NCBI RefSeq assembly: GCF_016865485.1
Contig: NZ_AP024452.1
Coordinates: 6,160,501-6,224,500 of the forward strand
Length of the DNA: 64,000 nucleotides
Source: Luteitalea sp. TBR-22
GTDB taxonomy: Bacteria; Acidobacteriota; Vicinamibacteria; Vicinamibacterales; Vicinamibacteraceae
Direction: 5' to 3'
The translations under genes were made by a program, and so were the position numbers. Shown here in pieces: positions 17,168 to 26,047 of this stretch; position 1 is the first letter of the stretch; the number at the start of each line of letters is the position of its first letter. The notes under the pieces are model-generated. The model was not told the origin of the DNA, did not search any database, and saw only the letters and a list, made by a program, of their open reading frames with translations.

Positions 17168-18652
17168 CTAGACGAACTGGTACTCCGGGGAGGCCAGCAC
17201 CAGGTGCGTGACGCCGGCGGCCTTGGCCAGGAGTTCGGTGTCCGAACCGGTCCACGACGTGCCGGCCCGCAGGTAGCCGAGCAGGTCGTTGTACGGCGGT
17301 GAGTCGAAGGGCATCGGCGACAGCCGGTCCAGCGTGTAGGCGAGCAGCGTCTCGGGCGTCGCCTTGTACGGTCGCGCGGCCTCGCGCAGGTTGAAGCGCT
17401 GGTTCTGGGTGAGCGTCGCCGCGAAGTTCATGCGCGCCAGCATGCCGCCGGTCGAGAACCAGCCCGCGCCGGTCTCCCAGCCGTTCACGTCGGGCGGCTC
17501 GAACAGCGACTGCCCCATCGACAGCAGCGGCGTGAGCGCGGCGTCCACCGAGAAGCCGGCCCAGCCGGTCTCCTTGATCGCCTTGACCACGAACTCGACG
17601 GGCCAGGCGTAGCGGGCGTAGTAGGCCGACGGATCGGAGAACTCCGGTGACAGGAGCACCGACAACACGACCCGCCGCATGTCGAAGTTCGAGGCGTAGT
17701 ACGCGCCCGACACGCGGTCCACGAACGACTGCGGCGCCGGGTGCAGTTCGTCGACGAAGAACGCGTAGAGCTTGCGGGCCAGGCGCGGCCCCGTCTGCGG
17801 GTGCCGGCAGCAGGCCAGCAGGAAGTCGAGGCCCTCCTGCTCGCCGCCCGACGTGATCGTCCGGCCGCCACCCGGGTAGATGTCGAACGAGAACGTCTTG
17901 CTGCCCGTGTCGTGCTGCGTCGAACGGTACGTGTACGCGTAGGCGAGCGTCGCGTCGTTGACGTTGTTGGCGCCGCGCGCGCCGACGGTGAGGTTCCACC
18001 CCGTGAACACCCGCGCCGCCGCCTTCACGTCGTCTTCCGTGTAGTTGTTCGGCGAGGAATCCGACGCGCGGATGCCCATCGTGAACAGCTCCATCACCTC
18101 GCGCGCGAAGTTCTCCTGCGGCGTGCCGCGCACGTTGAGGCGCCCGTCGAGCCACACCAGCATCGCCGGGTCGCGGGCGACCTTCACCAGCAGGTCGTAG
18201 AAGCTGCCGAGGGCGTTCTGCCGGAACAGCTCGATCTGGCCGACCGGGCTGTTCTTCGGGCCGTTGTAGGCCTCCGACGCGGCCATCATCCGGGTGGCGA
18301 CCGTGCCGCCGTAGGTGTCGGCGATCTTCTGGTAGGCGGTGGCGAAGTGATGGTGCCAGAAGAGCGCCATCTTCTCCTGCAGCGGCCGCCGCGAGTGGAC
18401 CATGCGGAACAACCAGCGCTGCCGGGCGTCGGTGATCGACGTGTCGGGCGAGAACTGCCCTCGCGTCGTCACGCCGACGTGGCCGGGCACCCCGATGCGC
18501 TCGTCCACGTCGTCGGGCGCCTGCTCGTAGAACACCAGCAGGTCGACCGCCGCCTGGTAGCCGATCCTGGCGAGTTCGGCGACCTCGTCGGGGCTGCCGC
18601 CGAAGCCGGCCCGCCGCAGCAGGTGTTCGGTTCTGTCGTCGTGTCGTGCCAT
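17168..18652 (-). CDS. DUF1800 family protein
   Basis: A 494-residue protein of the DUF1800 family. It begins HLLRRAGFGGSPDEVAELARIGYQAAVDLL and continues with MALFWHHHFATAYQKI, NFAREVMELFTMGI and AARVFTGWNLTVGARG, all typical. Function is unknown; it is thought to work with the DUF1501 protein encoded 62 bases downstream. I chose ATG 18652. A TTG-initiated extension to 18697 is possible but runs into repeat DNA. I see no obvious signal peptide at this start, although family members are often secreted. The upstream spacer is filled by an opposing repeat array at 18701-18795. Confidence 0.88.
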   Translation of the reverse strand: MARHDDRTEHLLRRAGFGGSPDEVAELARIGYQAAVDLLVFYEQAPDDVDERIGVPGHVGVTTRGQFSPDTSITDARQRWLFRMVHSRRPLQEKMALFWHHHFATAYQKIADTYGGTVATRMMAASEAYNGPKNSPVGQIELFRQNALGSFYDLLVKVARDPAMLVWLDGRLNVRGTPQENFAREVMELFTMGIRASDSSPNNYTEDDVKAAARVFTGWNLTVGARGANNVNDATLAYAYTYRSTQHDTGSKTFSFDIYPGGGRTITSGGEQEGLDFLLACCRHPQTGPRLARKLYAFFVDELHPAPQSFVDRVSGAYYASNFDMRRVVLSVLLSPEFSDPSAYYARYAWPVEFVVKAIKETGWAGFSVDAALTPLLSMGQSLFEPPDVNGWETGAGWFSTGGMLARMNFAATLTQNQRFNLREAARPYKATPETLLAYTLDRLSPMPFDSPPYNDLLGYLRAGTSWTGSDTELLAKAAGVTHLVLASPEYQFV

Positions 18653-18700
18653 GGCGTCGGCCGGGGAGGCTCCCGGGAGGATGCCACAGTTCTGCAACAG

Positions 18701-18795
18701 TCGGGAGTCGGGAATGGGGAGTCGGGAGTCGACCAGCTGCGCCCCGATTCCCGATTCCCGATTCCCGATTCCCGATTCCCGATTCCCGACTCCCG
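18701..18795. repeat. GGGAGTC arm facing GATTCCC arm (hairpin)
   Basis: Left arm 18701-18731 (TCGGGAGTCGGGAATGGGGA); right arm 18742-18795 with about seven CCCGATT units. The loop is about 10 bases. It lies between the PIG-L stop and the DUF1800 start on the same strand. Confidence 0.8.
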
Positions 18796-18803
18796 TTCCG
18801 GGG

Positions 18804-21488
18804 CTACTTCTTGCCGAGCGAGAGCAGGTTGGCCGTCAGCGCGTAGGCGCCGTCGGTGCCGGCGGGCAACTGCCGCCACAAGTTCAGGCCCACGTAGATC
18901 CAGCGTCCCTGACCGACCCTGGCCTCGACCAGCGCGCCGCGCTTCGGTCCGGGGTTGTTGGGGAACGGATCGGTCATCTCCACGAGATCGACGTAGCGCT
19001 TGTCGGCCGCGTCGGTGCCGAAGAAGTACAGCCCGCGCTCCTGGACCCAGTCCTTCCACGCCGCTTCGCCGATCCTGTTCGGCGTGTTGAACACGGGATG
19101 CGTCGGCACGAGCACCGTGACCGGCGCGTTCTCGTCGGTCACGCGGTCGGCCGTGAACCGGCCGAACGGCCCGGCCTGCGCGGCGGGGCGACCGACCGTG
19201 CCCGGATACGGCCCGTACTGCGCCTCGTTGAACTCGAACTTGTTGTACTGGACGATGACGGTGCCGCCCTTGGCCGCGTAGTCGAGCAGCCGCTGGTTGT
19301 AGGCCCGCAGGTCGCCCCGCCGCTCGTAGGCGCGCACCCCGGTCATCACCACCGAGTACTTCGACAGGTCGGCCGACGCCAGCTGCTCGGGCGTGAGGAA
19401 CTCCACGGTCGCCCCGAGCTGCTCGAGCGCCGGCGGCACCTGGTCGCCCACGCCCATGATGTAGCCCACGGTCACGCCGGTCACCGGCTTCATGTCGAGC
19501 ACCTTGAGGCTGCCGGTCGCGTCGTGCACCAGGTGACGGCGACGGATGTGCGGATACTCGATGGCCTCGTAGCCCTTCGAGAACGACTCGCCGTCGCGCG
19601 TCGCGACGGCCGTGACGTCGTAGCGCCCCGGCTTGACGCCGGCCGGCGGCGTGATGGCGAAGCGCACCTGCCGCGCCTCGTCCTCCCGCGCGAAGGTCAC
19701 CGTCTCGCTGGCTGGCGAGGCGGTCCAGCCCGCCGGCAGCTGGAGCTTCACGCTGGCCTCTCCACCCTTCTTGCCGTGGTTGATGACGGTGACGTCGAGG
19801 TTGCGCGCCAGTCCGCCGCCGGGAAACGCCACCACGTCGGCACCGAGCGTGACCGCGAGCGCCGGCACCACGAGCAGTTCCTGGCGCTTCTCGCCGCTGA
19901 ACACGTTGCCCTCGTGGCGGAACTGCACCGGGTAGGTCACCACCTGATCCTGGCCGCCGATCGTGAAGGTCACCTTCGCGTTGAAGGGGGTCGGCTCGAA
20001 GGGCAGGCCGAACGGCGCGCCCGGATCGAAGTCGTAGTAGTCACGGTCGGGCAGGCGCTTCCAGTACGCGGTGGTCAGCTTCGACCCGGCAGGGACCGTC
20101 AGCGTGACATCGCACGCGAACGGCTTCAGGCCCTCGATCGGCCCGGACGCGCAGGCCGCGCCGCCCTCGAAGCCGGTGAACTCGACGTTCTTCACCGCGA
20201 CGCCGTCACCGGCGCCCGCGAAGGCGCGCAACGTCAGCTTCGTGCCCTGCCCGCCGACCACGAGCCCGTCGTCTGCGAGCAGGTCCACCTTGAGACCGGC
20301 CGCAAGGCGCAGGGCCTCCTCGGCCTGGCGCTCCTTCTGCGCGAGACGCATGTCGACCTCGTACCGCGCGCCCTCGTCAGGGTGCATGTTGCCCAGCTGC
20401 GCACGCAGCGCGCGAATGGTGACCAGCACCTGCGGCAGCGCCGCGCGGGCGCCAGCGACGCCCTTCGACTCGAAGGCGAGCTGCGCGTTGCGCACCTGGC
20501 CCTCGAGCGACTCGATGGCGAGGCCGAGCGCCGGGGACCCGCCGCGACCGTACGCGGCGAGGCTGCGCAGGCCGGTGTCGATGCCGGCGAAGAGGTCCTT
20601 GTTCTGCTCGGCCTTCGGCAGCGTGAGCACCGTGTCCTCGAGGACGTAGCCGCGCGGCTGGGCGGCCGGCAGGCTCACCAGCTGCGGCATGCCCTGGCAC
20701 ATGTGCATGCTGCGCGCCTCGCTCCCGATCTCGTTGTAGGTGCGGCCGAGCAACGGGTCGAAGGCGTGGCCGTCGACGCGGCAGATGGCCTCGGCGGGCA
20801 CGTTGGCGACGTTGGGGCCGAATCCGCCCGTGTAATAGAACTTCTTCGCCTGCCAGGGACGCAGCCCCCTGGCGATCTGCTCCGGGAACTTCGCCGGATC
20901 GGCTGCCGCGCGGAACGCCTCCGCGCTGATGTTGGACGAGGCCTGGTGGTGCTGGCCGCCGCCCTGGGTGTGGTCCCACACGAAGCCGACGATGACGTCG
21001 GGCCTGATGGTGCGAATCCAGTAGACGTAGTCCTCGAGGATCTTCTCGCGGTGCCACCGCTGGAACGTCTCGTCGCGGCTGAACGAGAAGCCGAAGTCCA
21101 CCGCGCGCGCGAAGTACTGCTCGGCGCCGTCGACGCGGTGCGCGGCCAGCAGTTCCTCGGTGCGCAGCACGGCCAGCGACTCGAAGATCTCGGGGCCGAT
21201 CTCGTTCTGGCCGCCGTTGCCGCGCGTCGCCGTGACCAGCGTGGTGCGCATGCCGCGCTCGTACCGGTAGCGGGCCAGCAGCGCGTTGTTCTCGTCGTCG
21301 GGGTGCGCGGTGGTCATCATCAACGACCCGACGGTGCCGAGCTCGCGCAGCTTCAGGCCGAGCGCGGAGTGATCCGGCAGTTCGGCGATCGGACGGAATC
21401 GATACTGCGTGTGCGCAGGGACGGTGAGGGCGAGCACGATCGCCGCGAAGGCGACGGCCGCGAAGGAACGGATTCTGGGCATGGGCAT
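18804..21488 (-). CDS. secreted PIG-L (LmbE-like) deacetylase with C-terminal beta domains
   Basis: An 894-residue secreted protein. The signal peptide covers about residues 1-27. The PIG-L domain follows, with the zinc motif A61-H-P-D-D-E, then TATRGNGGQNEIGPE and the second zinc site GGGQHHQASS. This domain removes N-acetyl groups from glucosamine conjugates in known relatives. Later regions look like NPCBM-associated/Ig-like domains (NLDVTVINHGKKGGEASVKL). A C-terminal segment (VVMTGVRAYERRGDLRAYN to GTVIVQYNKFEFN) resembles a glutamine-amidotransferase-like fold. The large multi-domain form is common in Acidobacteria and Bacteroidetes. It lies downstream of the TonB receptor on the same strand, separated by 235 repeat-rich bases. 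An ATG two codons in is also possible. Confidence 0.88.
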   Translation of the reverse strand: MPMPRIRSFAAVAFAAIVLALTVPAHTQYRFRPIAELPDHSALGLKLRELGTVGSLMMTTAHPDDENNALLARYRYERGMRTTLVTATRGNGGQNEIGPEIFESLAVLRTEELLAAHRVDGAEQYFARAVDFGFSFSRDETFQRWHREKILEDYVYWIRTIRPDVIVGFVWDHTQGGGQHHQASSNISAEAFRAAADPAKFPEQIARGLRPWQAKKFYYTGGFGPNVANVPAEAICRVDGHAFDPLLGRTYNEIGSEARSMHMCQGMPQLVSLPAAQPRGYVLEDTVLTLPKAEQNKDLFAGIDTGLRSLAAYGRGGSPALGLAIESLEGQVRNAQLAFESKGVAGARAALPQVLVTIRALRAQLGNMHPDEGARYEVDMRLAQKERQAEEALRLAAGLKVDLLADDGLVVGGQGTKLTLRAFAGAGDGVAVKNVEFTGFEGGAACASGPIEGLKPFACDVTLTVPAGSKLTTAYWKRLPDRDYYDFDPGAPFGLPFEPTPFNAKVTFTIGGQDQVVTYPVQFRHEGNVFSGEKRQELLVVPALAVTLGADVVAFPGGGLARNLDVTVINHGKKGGEASVKLQLPAGWTASPASETVTFAREDEARQVRFAITPPAGVKPGRYDVTAVATRDGESFSKGYEAIEYPHIRRRHLVHDATGSLKVLDMKPVTGVTVGYIMGVGDQVPPALEQLGATVEFLTPEQLASADLSKYSVVMTGVRAYERRGDLRAYNQRLLDYAAKGGTVIVQYNKFEFNEAQYGPYPGTVGRPAAQAGPFGRFTADRVTDENAPVTVLVPTHPVFNTPNRIGEAAWKDWVQERGLYFFGTDAADKRYVDLVEMTDPFPNNPGPKRGALVEARVGQGRWIYVGLNLWRQLPAGTDGAYALTANLLSLGKK

Positions 21489-21544
21489 GGCGTGAAGAAT
21501 GGCGAGGTACGGCTCAGGTGAAATCTATCACCGCAGATACGACA

Positions 21545-21722
21545 CGGGGGCGAGGAAGTCTCCCCGCCCCCATGAGTGGTTCGTTCAGGCCGATGGGCGG
21601 TCGATCGGAGCGGAGAGGGACCGCTCGGCGAGCGGTTCCTACCAAAGCGCCGTCCGACTGCCGACTGCCGACTGCCGGCAGCCGGCTGCCGACTCACGGC
21701 GCGGTCGGAGACCGCGCCCTAC
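21545..21722. repeat. cluster of short palindromes and GACTGCC array
   Basis: GGGGCGAGG-aagt-CTCCCCGCCCC (21545-21570), GACCGCTCG-gc-GAGCGGTTC (21616-21640), a GACTGCC array with opposing GGCAGCCGGC (21655-21692) and GCGCGGTC-gga-GACCGCGC ending CTACC (21699-21722). They fill the gap between the PIG-L start and the TonB receptor stop. Confidence 0.65.
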
Positions 21723-21723
21723 C

Positions 21724-24657
21724 TCAGAAGTAGAACTTGAAGCCGAGCTGGAACTGGCGCTGCTCGTAGCCGGCCGTCGGCTGCAGCTCGTCGGTGCTGG
21801 TCGGCAGCGTGCCCGTCGGCACGCCGAGCGCGTTGGTCGGGATGATGCGGTTGACCGCCGAGGTCTGCACCGTGTTGAACAGGTTCTTGAACTCCGCCGC
21901 GATCTCGAGGCGCCGGTTGCCGCCGAACGGGATGAACCGCGAGAAGCGGGCATCGACGTTGTAGCGCGCCGGCAGGTACAGCGAGTTGCGGCCGACGAAC
22001 AGCGGCCGGTCGGCGAGCACGCCGTCGTTGTTCAGGTCGGTGCCGCTGCGCAGGTTCACGGGCAGGCCCGAGTTGAACTGCAGCATCAGCCCGAGCTGGT
22101 TGTCGTTGACGATCGCGCCGACGACGCCGTCGACGTCGAAGCGGGGCTGCAGGACGACGCTGCCGGCGAAGCTGTGACGCGTGTCGAGGGCGTTGACACC
22201 GCGGTCGCGCTCGAGATCGGTCGGGTCCATCACGCCATCGTCGCCCTGCACCGCGAGCGCGGTGGTCAGGGGCGCGTTGTCGGTGCCCTTGCCGAGCGTG
22301 TAGTTGACGTCGAACTGGATGCCGTTGCTCAGGCGCTTGCCGAACTGCAGCATCAGGGCGTTGTAGGTCGAGTCACCCACCGACTGCACGACGTTGATCT
22401 GGTTGAAGCGCGGGTCGAGGCGGGTGTCGGCATTGACCGCCGTGCTGAACACGGGGCGGCCGTCGGCCAGCGTGCTCACCGGGTTGATCGGGTTGATGTT
22501 GACGATCACCGGCAGCAGGTCGCCCTGCGTGAGCGTGTAGCCCACCGAGCCGTAGTAGTTCTGGCCGAACGCACGCTCGTAGGTGACGTTGTTCTGCCAG
22601 GTGCGCGCCACCTCGAAGTCGGGCGACACGGTGGTGATCGACTGGCGCGGCAGCGTGAAGCCGGGGGGCAGGCTACCGAGCGTCGACGGGAACGCCGGCG
22701 CGTTGGCGGCCGTGCCCTGCACCGTCACGTTGACGCGGGCCGGGTTGCCGTTGTTCTGGATGGCCGTCTCGTAGGCGCCGAGCAGCATCTGGTCGTACAT
22801 GATGCCGCTGCTGGCCCGCAGCACCTGCCGCTTGTCGGCGCCGAACGACCAGGCCAGGCCGAACCGCGGCCCGAGGTTGTTCGAGTCGTCGGCGTAGTTC
22901 TGCGAGTACAGGAACGGCGCGTTGGGGTCGCCGTCCGGGTAGTTGTAGAAGTCGTAGCGCAGGCCGTAGATGAACTTGAGGTCGTTGGTGACGCGCCAGT
23001 CGTCCTGCACGAAGAAGCTGTAGCCCGACGACTTCATCGTGAAGTCGGGGTTGCCGATCAGCTCCTGGTAGTTGGTGTAGCTGCGCGGGTTGGTGCCGTT
23101 CCTGGCCGCGAGGTAGGCATCGATGCTCGGGAACGTGTACAGCTGCAGCAGCGTCGAGGTGCGGCTGTCGTTGATGAGCTGGATGTCACCGCCGAACTTG
23201 TAGCTGTGGTTGCCACGCAGGTAGGTGAAGTTGTTCACCACCTGGAAGATGCCCTGCTCGAAGCCGAAGCCGGCGTCGGCGGCCGTCGCGATGGGGCCAC
23301 CGAAGTTCGCGATGCCGGGGATGTTGATCGCCGGGCCGGTGCCCGACAGTTCATTGCCGCCACGGCTCTGCACGCGCCGGGCGTACTGCACGCGCAGCTC
23401 GTTGAGCATCTTGCTGCCGAACGACGACACGAGCTGCCCCGACGTGCTCTCCATCGCGTCGAGGAAGTCGGTGGTGCGCTCGATGCTCGTGAGGCCGCCG
23501 CCGATGTTGTTGGGCGAGTCGTTGCGGAAGATGATCGTGCGGCCGGTCAGGCGGTGCGCCGGGTTGATCTGGTAATCGGCCTTGCCGATGAAGAACCGGG
23601 CCGTCTGCTCGCGCGGCACCACGGCCGGCTGGGCCGCCAGGCCGATACGCGCGGCGTTCTCGGGCAGGATCGTGATGACGCTCTGCGACGACAGATCGCG
23701 GTACGTGCTCTCGAAGCCGGTGAAGAAGTGCAGCCTGTCCTTGACGATCGGGCCGCCGAGTTCGGCGGTCAGCGTGTCGACCTTGGTGTCCGGACGACGG
23801 TCCTCGGTGCGCGGCCCCTGGAAGAAGAACGGGAACGCGCTGAAGGACTTGCGACGGAAGCGGTAGGCGCCCGCGCCGCGGAACTGGTTGGTGCCCGACG
23901 GCGTGATCGCGTTGTACACCAGGCCGGTCGTCTGCCCGAACTCCGGCGCGTAGCCGCTGGTCACGACCTTCACCTCACGCACCATCACTTCCGACACCGG
24001 CAGCAGGCGCAGGCCGGCGCGGTCCTTCTGCGTGTTGGTGTTGCCGTCGATCTGGTAGTTGATGCGCAGCAGCGTGCCGTTGGCGCTGAAGCGCGGCACG
24101 CCGAACTCGGAGTTCTCGAAACCGGTCACGCCCGGCTGGAGCAACGCGAAGTTGTACGGGTTGCGCGACACCAGCGGCAGGTTCTTGACCTCGTTCTCGT
24201 TCAGGTTGCGGCCGGTGTCGACCTTGGCCGTGTCGACGACAGGCGCGTCGGCCGTCACCGAGATCGTCTCGTTGAGGTCACCGACCTCGAGCTTCACGTT
24301 GACGGCCGCCGTCTGGCCCGCGCCGACGGTGACGCCCGTCTGCTCGAACTTCTTGAAGCCCTGCAGCTCGGCGACGACGCGGTACGTGCCGAGCGGCAGC
24401 AGCGTGGCGCGATACAGGCCGTTCTCGTTGGTGACCACTGAACGGACCGTGCCGGTGTCGGTGTTGGTCACCGTGATCGTCACCCCGGGCAGCACGCCAC
24501 CGGAGTTGTCCGACACCGTCCCTTCGATGGTGCCGTTGACGGCCGTGGCCTGCGCGAACGCCGGCGCGGCGGCGAACCCGGCGAACCACACAAGGAAAAG
24601 GGCAGCGACGCAGAGCGCGTGCCACGGCCGGGGGGAGGTCGTCCGTGCGGACAGCAT
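21724..24657 (-). CDS. TonB-dependent receptor, Oar-like, with N-terminal carboxypeptidase regulatory-like domain
   Basis: A 977-residue outer-membrane receptor. The signal peptide ends near AAPAFAQA. Residues about 38-115 form a carboxypeptidase-regulatory-like (Cna-B type) domain: GTIEGTVSDNSGGVLPGVTI, ENGLYRATLLPLGTYRV. Next is the plug domain with TADAPVVDTAKVDTGRNL and NLPLVSRNPYNFALLQPGV. The rest is a long beta-barrel ending in Phe (FQLGFKFYF), as outer-membrane barrels do. Family knowledge: TonB/ExbBD-driven uptake of large ligands such as glycans, or Oar-type surface functions. No SusD partner is near. The ligand is unknown; the nearby secreted deacetylase and glycosidase suggest a carbohydrate. 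Confidence 0.92.
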   Translation of the reverse strand: MLSARTTSPRPWHALCVAALFLVWFAGFAAAPAFAQATAVNGTIEGTVSDNSGGVLPGVTITVTNTDTGTVRSVVTNENGLYRATLLPLGTYRVVAELQGFKKFEQTGVTVGAGQTAAVNVKLEVGDLNETISVTADAPVVDTAKVDTGRNLNENEVKNLPLVSRNPYNFALLQPGVTGFENSEFGVPRFSANGTLLRINYQIDGNTNTQKDRAGLRLLPVSEVMVREVKVVTSGYAPEFGQTTGLVYNAITPSGTNQFRGAGAYRFRRKSFSAFPFFFQGPRTEDRRPDTKVDTLTAELGGPIVKDRLHFFTGFESTYRDLSSQSVITILPENAARIGLAAQPAVVPREQTARFFIGKADYQINPAHRLTGRTIIFRNDSPNNIGGGLTSIERTTDFLDAMESTSGQLVSSFGSKMLNELRVQYARRVQSRGGNELSGTGPAINIPGIANFGGPIATAADAGFGFEQGIFQVVNNFTYLRGNHSYKFGGDIQLINDSRTSTLLQLYTFPSIDAYLAARNGTNPRSYTNYQELIGNPDFTMKSSGYSFFVQDDWRVTNDLKFIYGLRYDFYNYPDGDPNAPFLYSQNYADDSNNLGPRFGLAWSFGADKRQVLRASSGIMYDQMLLGAYETAIQNNGNPARVNVTVQGTAANAPAFPSTLGSLPPGFTLPRQSITTVSPDFEVARTWQNNVTYERAFGQNYYGSVGYTLTQGDLLPVIVNINPINPVSTLADGRPVFSTAVNADTRLDPRFNQINVVQSVGDSTYNALMLQFGKRLSNGIQFDVNYTLGKGTDNAPLTTALAVQGDDGVMDPTDLERDRGVNALDTRHSFAGSVVLQPRFDVDGVVGAIVNDNQLGLMLQFNSGLPVNLRSGTDLNNDGVLADRPLFVGRNSLYLPARYNVDARFSRFIPFGGNRRLEIAAEFKNLFNTVQTSAVNRIIPTNALGVPTGTLPTSTDELQPTAGYEQRQFQLGFKFYF

Positions 24658-24770
24658 GAGTATCGTGACTCCTCGTTGGATTCCTGGATACGTAAGGATG
24701 CGGGGCGCCTCCAGAGGAGACGCCCTTGGGCGAGTATACGGTCCCGCTCGGCCGCTCGTTGCGCTATGTC

Positions 24771-24862
24771 GGGGATCGCGGATCGGGAGTCGGGAGTCGG
24801 GAGTCGGGAGTCGGGGAGCGGGGGTCGGGAGTCGGGAGTCGGGAGTCGGGGGTCGGGCGGGC
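24771..24862. repeat. one-armed GGGAGTC tandem array
   Basis: About ten GGGAGTC or related heptamers in one orientation with no opposing arm. It lies upstream of the TonB receptor and just beyond the stop of the phosphodiester glycosidase gene. The single arm suggests that the hairpin forms arise by pairing of independent arrays. Confidence 0.75.
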
Positions 24863-24880
24863 CGGGCGCCGAACAGCGGG

Positions 24881-26035
24881 CTACCGCGGCGTGACGATCA
24901 GCGCGTCGCTCACCGGGCGGGGTCCCGTCACGTCCGACGGCCGGTTCACCACCGTCCCGCCCACCACCATGGTCGTCGAGCCGCCACCGTCGAGGTTGAG
25001 CGCATCGACGGCGCCGATCCTCGCCAGCAGGACCATCAGGTCCGGAAACGTCGCGCCGGTCGCGAGCGGCTGGCGGCCGTCCACCGTGATCAGCCAGACC
25101 AGCCCCTGCCCGTCGCACGCAATCACCGTGCGCGGGTGCGTCGTCGTCTCGAAGCCCGGGGTGAGGCGCTCCATGGACCGGTCGGCGACCGGCCGACCGC
25201 CCCGCAGGAGCAGGCCGGCGCCGCCGACGATGGTGCGGGCGCGCATCCAGTCGCGCACGCGGCTCCCGCTGACGACGGTGAGTGCTTCGCGTACCTGCAC
25301 CGACGAGGCCCGCGCGAGCCCGCCGAGGGCGTCGGGCGCCGCGGCGCCGCCGTATGACAGGACATACCCCGACGCGGGAATCGGCGCGTTGCCTGTCGTG
25401 ACGGGCGGCCCGGCGCGCAACGGGGCGCCACTGAGCACCCACTCGAGTCCCTCGCCCGTGTCGGTGGTCGCCCCGGACGCCGGCGTGTAGAGCACCAGGC
25501 GGCGTGGCCCACGGTCGGTGTCCACGCCGTCCACGGGCACGCTGCGCCACTGCGCGCCGGCCTTGAAGCGAAGCCGCACCCGCGCGCTGACCTGGTCGAA
25601 CAGCAGCGTGGCACCGGCGGCCCCGTCGAGCAGGGCGACGGCGCCCCGTGCACGGCCGGTGTCGCTCAGCAACCGGCCGTCGATCCTGAGGACCCCGTTC
25701 GGATCGCCGTCGGGAGCGAAGAAGCCGGCGTTGACGGCCGCGAGGGCACCCGTCCGCGCCGCTATGGCCTGAACGGTCGCCCGGGCCGGGATCTCGCCCG
25801 TGGCCAGTGCCGAGCCCAGACGGACCCGGCGCGTGTCGAGCCTGAGCAACCGCAGCGATCGCGGCGCCTCCTTGCCTGCCAGCGCCATGGGTCCTTCGAG
25901 GCGGTACAGGTCGACGCCGGGCGCGACGACGGTGGGCGCGCCCAGCCAGGCGAGGTCGGGCACCGGCGCGGACGTGCGGGCGGCCTCGGGCCACGCGGCA
26001 ATCAGGCCGCACAGGAGCAGAATGGGCAGACGCAC
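24881..26035 (-). CDS. phosphodiester glycosidase family (NAGPA-like) exported protein
   Basis: A 384-residue protein with a short signal peptide (LPILLLCGLIAAWPEAA). The domain (DUF2233/NAGPA) carries AAVNAGFFAPDGDPNGVLRI, the LTPGFETTTHPRTVIACDG segment and the hallmark ALNLDGGGSTTMVVGG, and ends NRPSDVTGPRPVSDALIV. NAGPA relatives cleave GlcNAc phosphodiesters on mannose; bacterial ones act on phosphodiester-linked sugars of envelope polymers. I chose GTG 26035, as the signal peptide starts there. A longer reading frame upstream overlaps the divergent ATPase gene. The two start codons are only 12 bases apart. Confidence 0.82.
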   Translation of the reverse strand: MRLPILLLCGLIAAWPEAARTSAPVPDLAWLGAPTVVAPGVDLYRLEGPMALAGKEAPRSLRLLRLDTRRVRLGSALATGEIPARATVQAIAARTGALAAVNAGFFAPDGDPNGVLRIDGRLLSDTGRARGAVALLDGAAGATLLFDQVSARVRLRFKAGAQWRSVPVDGVDTDRGPRRLVLYTPASGATTDTGEGLEWVLSGAPLRAGPPVTTGNAPIPASGYVLSYGGAAAPDALGGLARASSVQVREALTVVSGSRVRDWMRARTIVGGAGLLLRGGRPVADRSMERLTPGFETTTHPRTVIACDGQGLVWLITVDGRQPLATGATFPDLMVLLARIGAVDALNLDGGGSTTMVVGGTVVNRPSDVTGPRPVSDALIVTPR

Positions 26036-26047
26036 GGGGGAATCATA
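26036..26047. promoter_or_regulatory. 12-base head-to-head intergenic gap with a -10-like TATGAT
   Basis: On the minus strand TATGAT (26047-26042) lies six bases before the GTG of the glycosidase gene, the spacing expected if transcription began at the start codon (leaderless mRNA). No matching -35 is seen. Any -35 would lie inside the divergent ATPase gene. This is inference from spacing only. Confidence 0.3.
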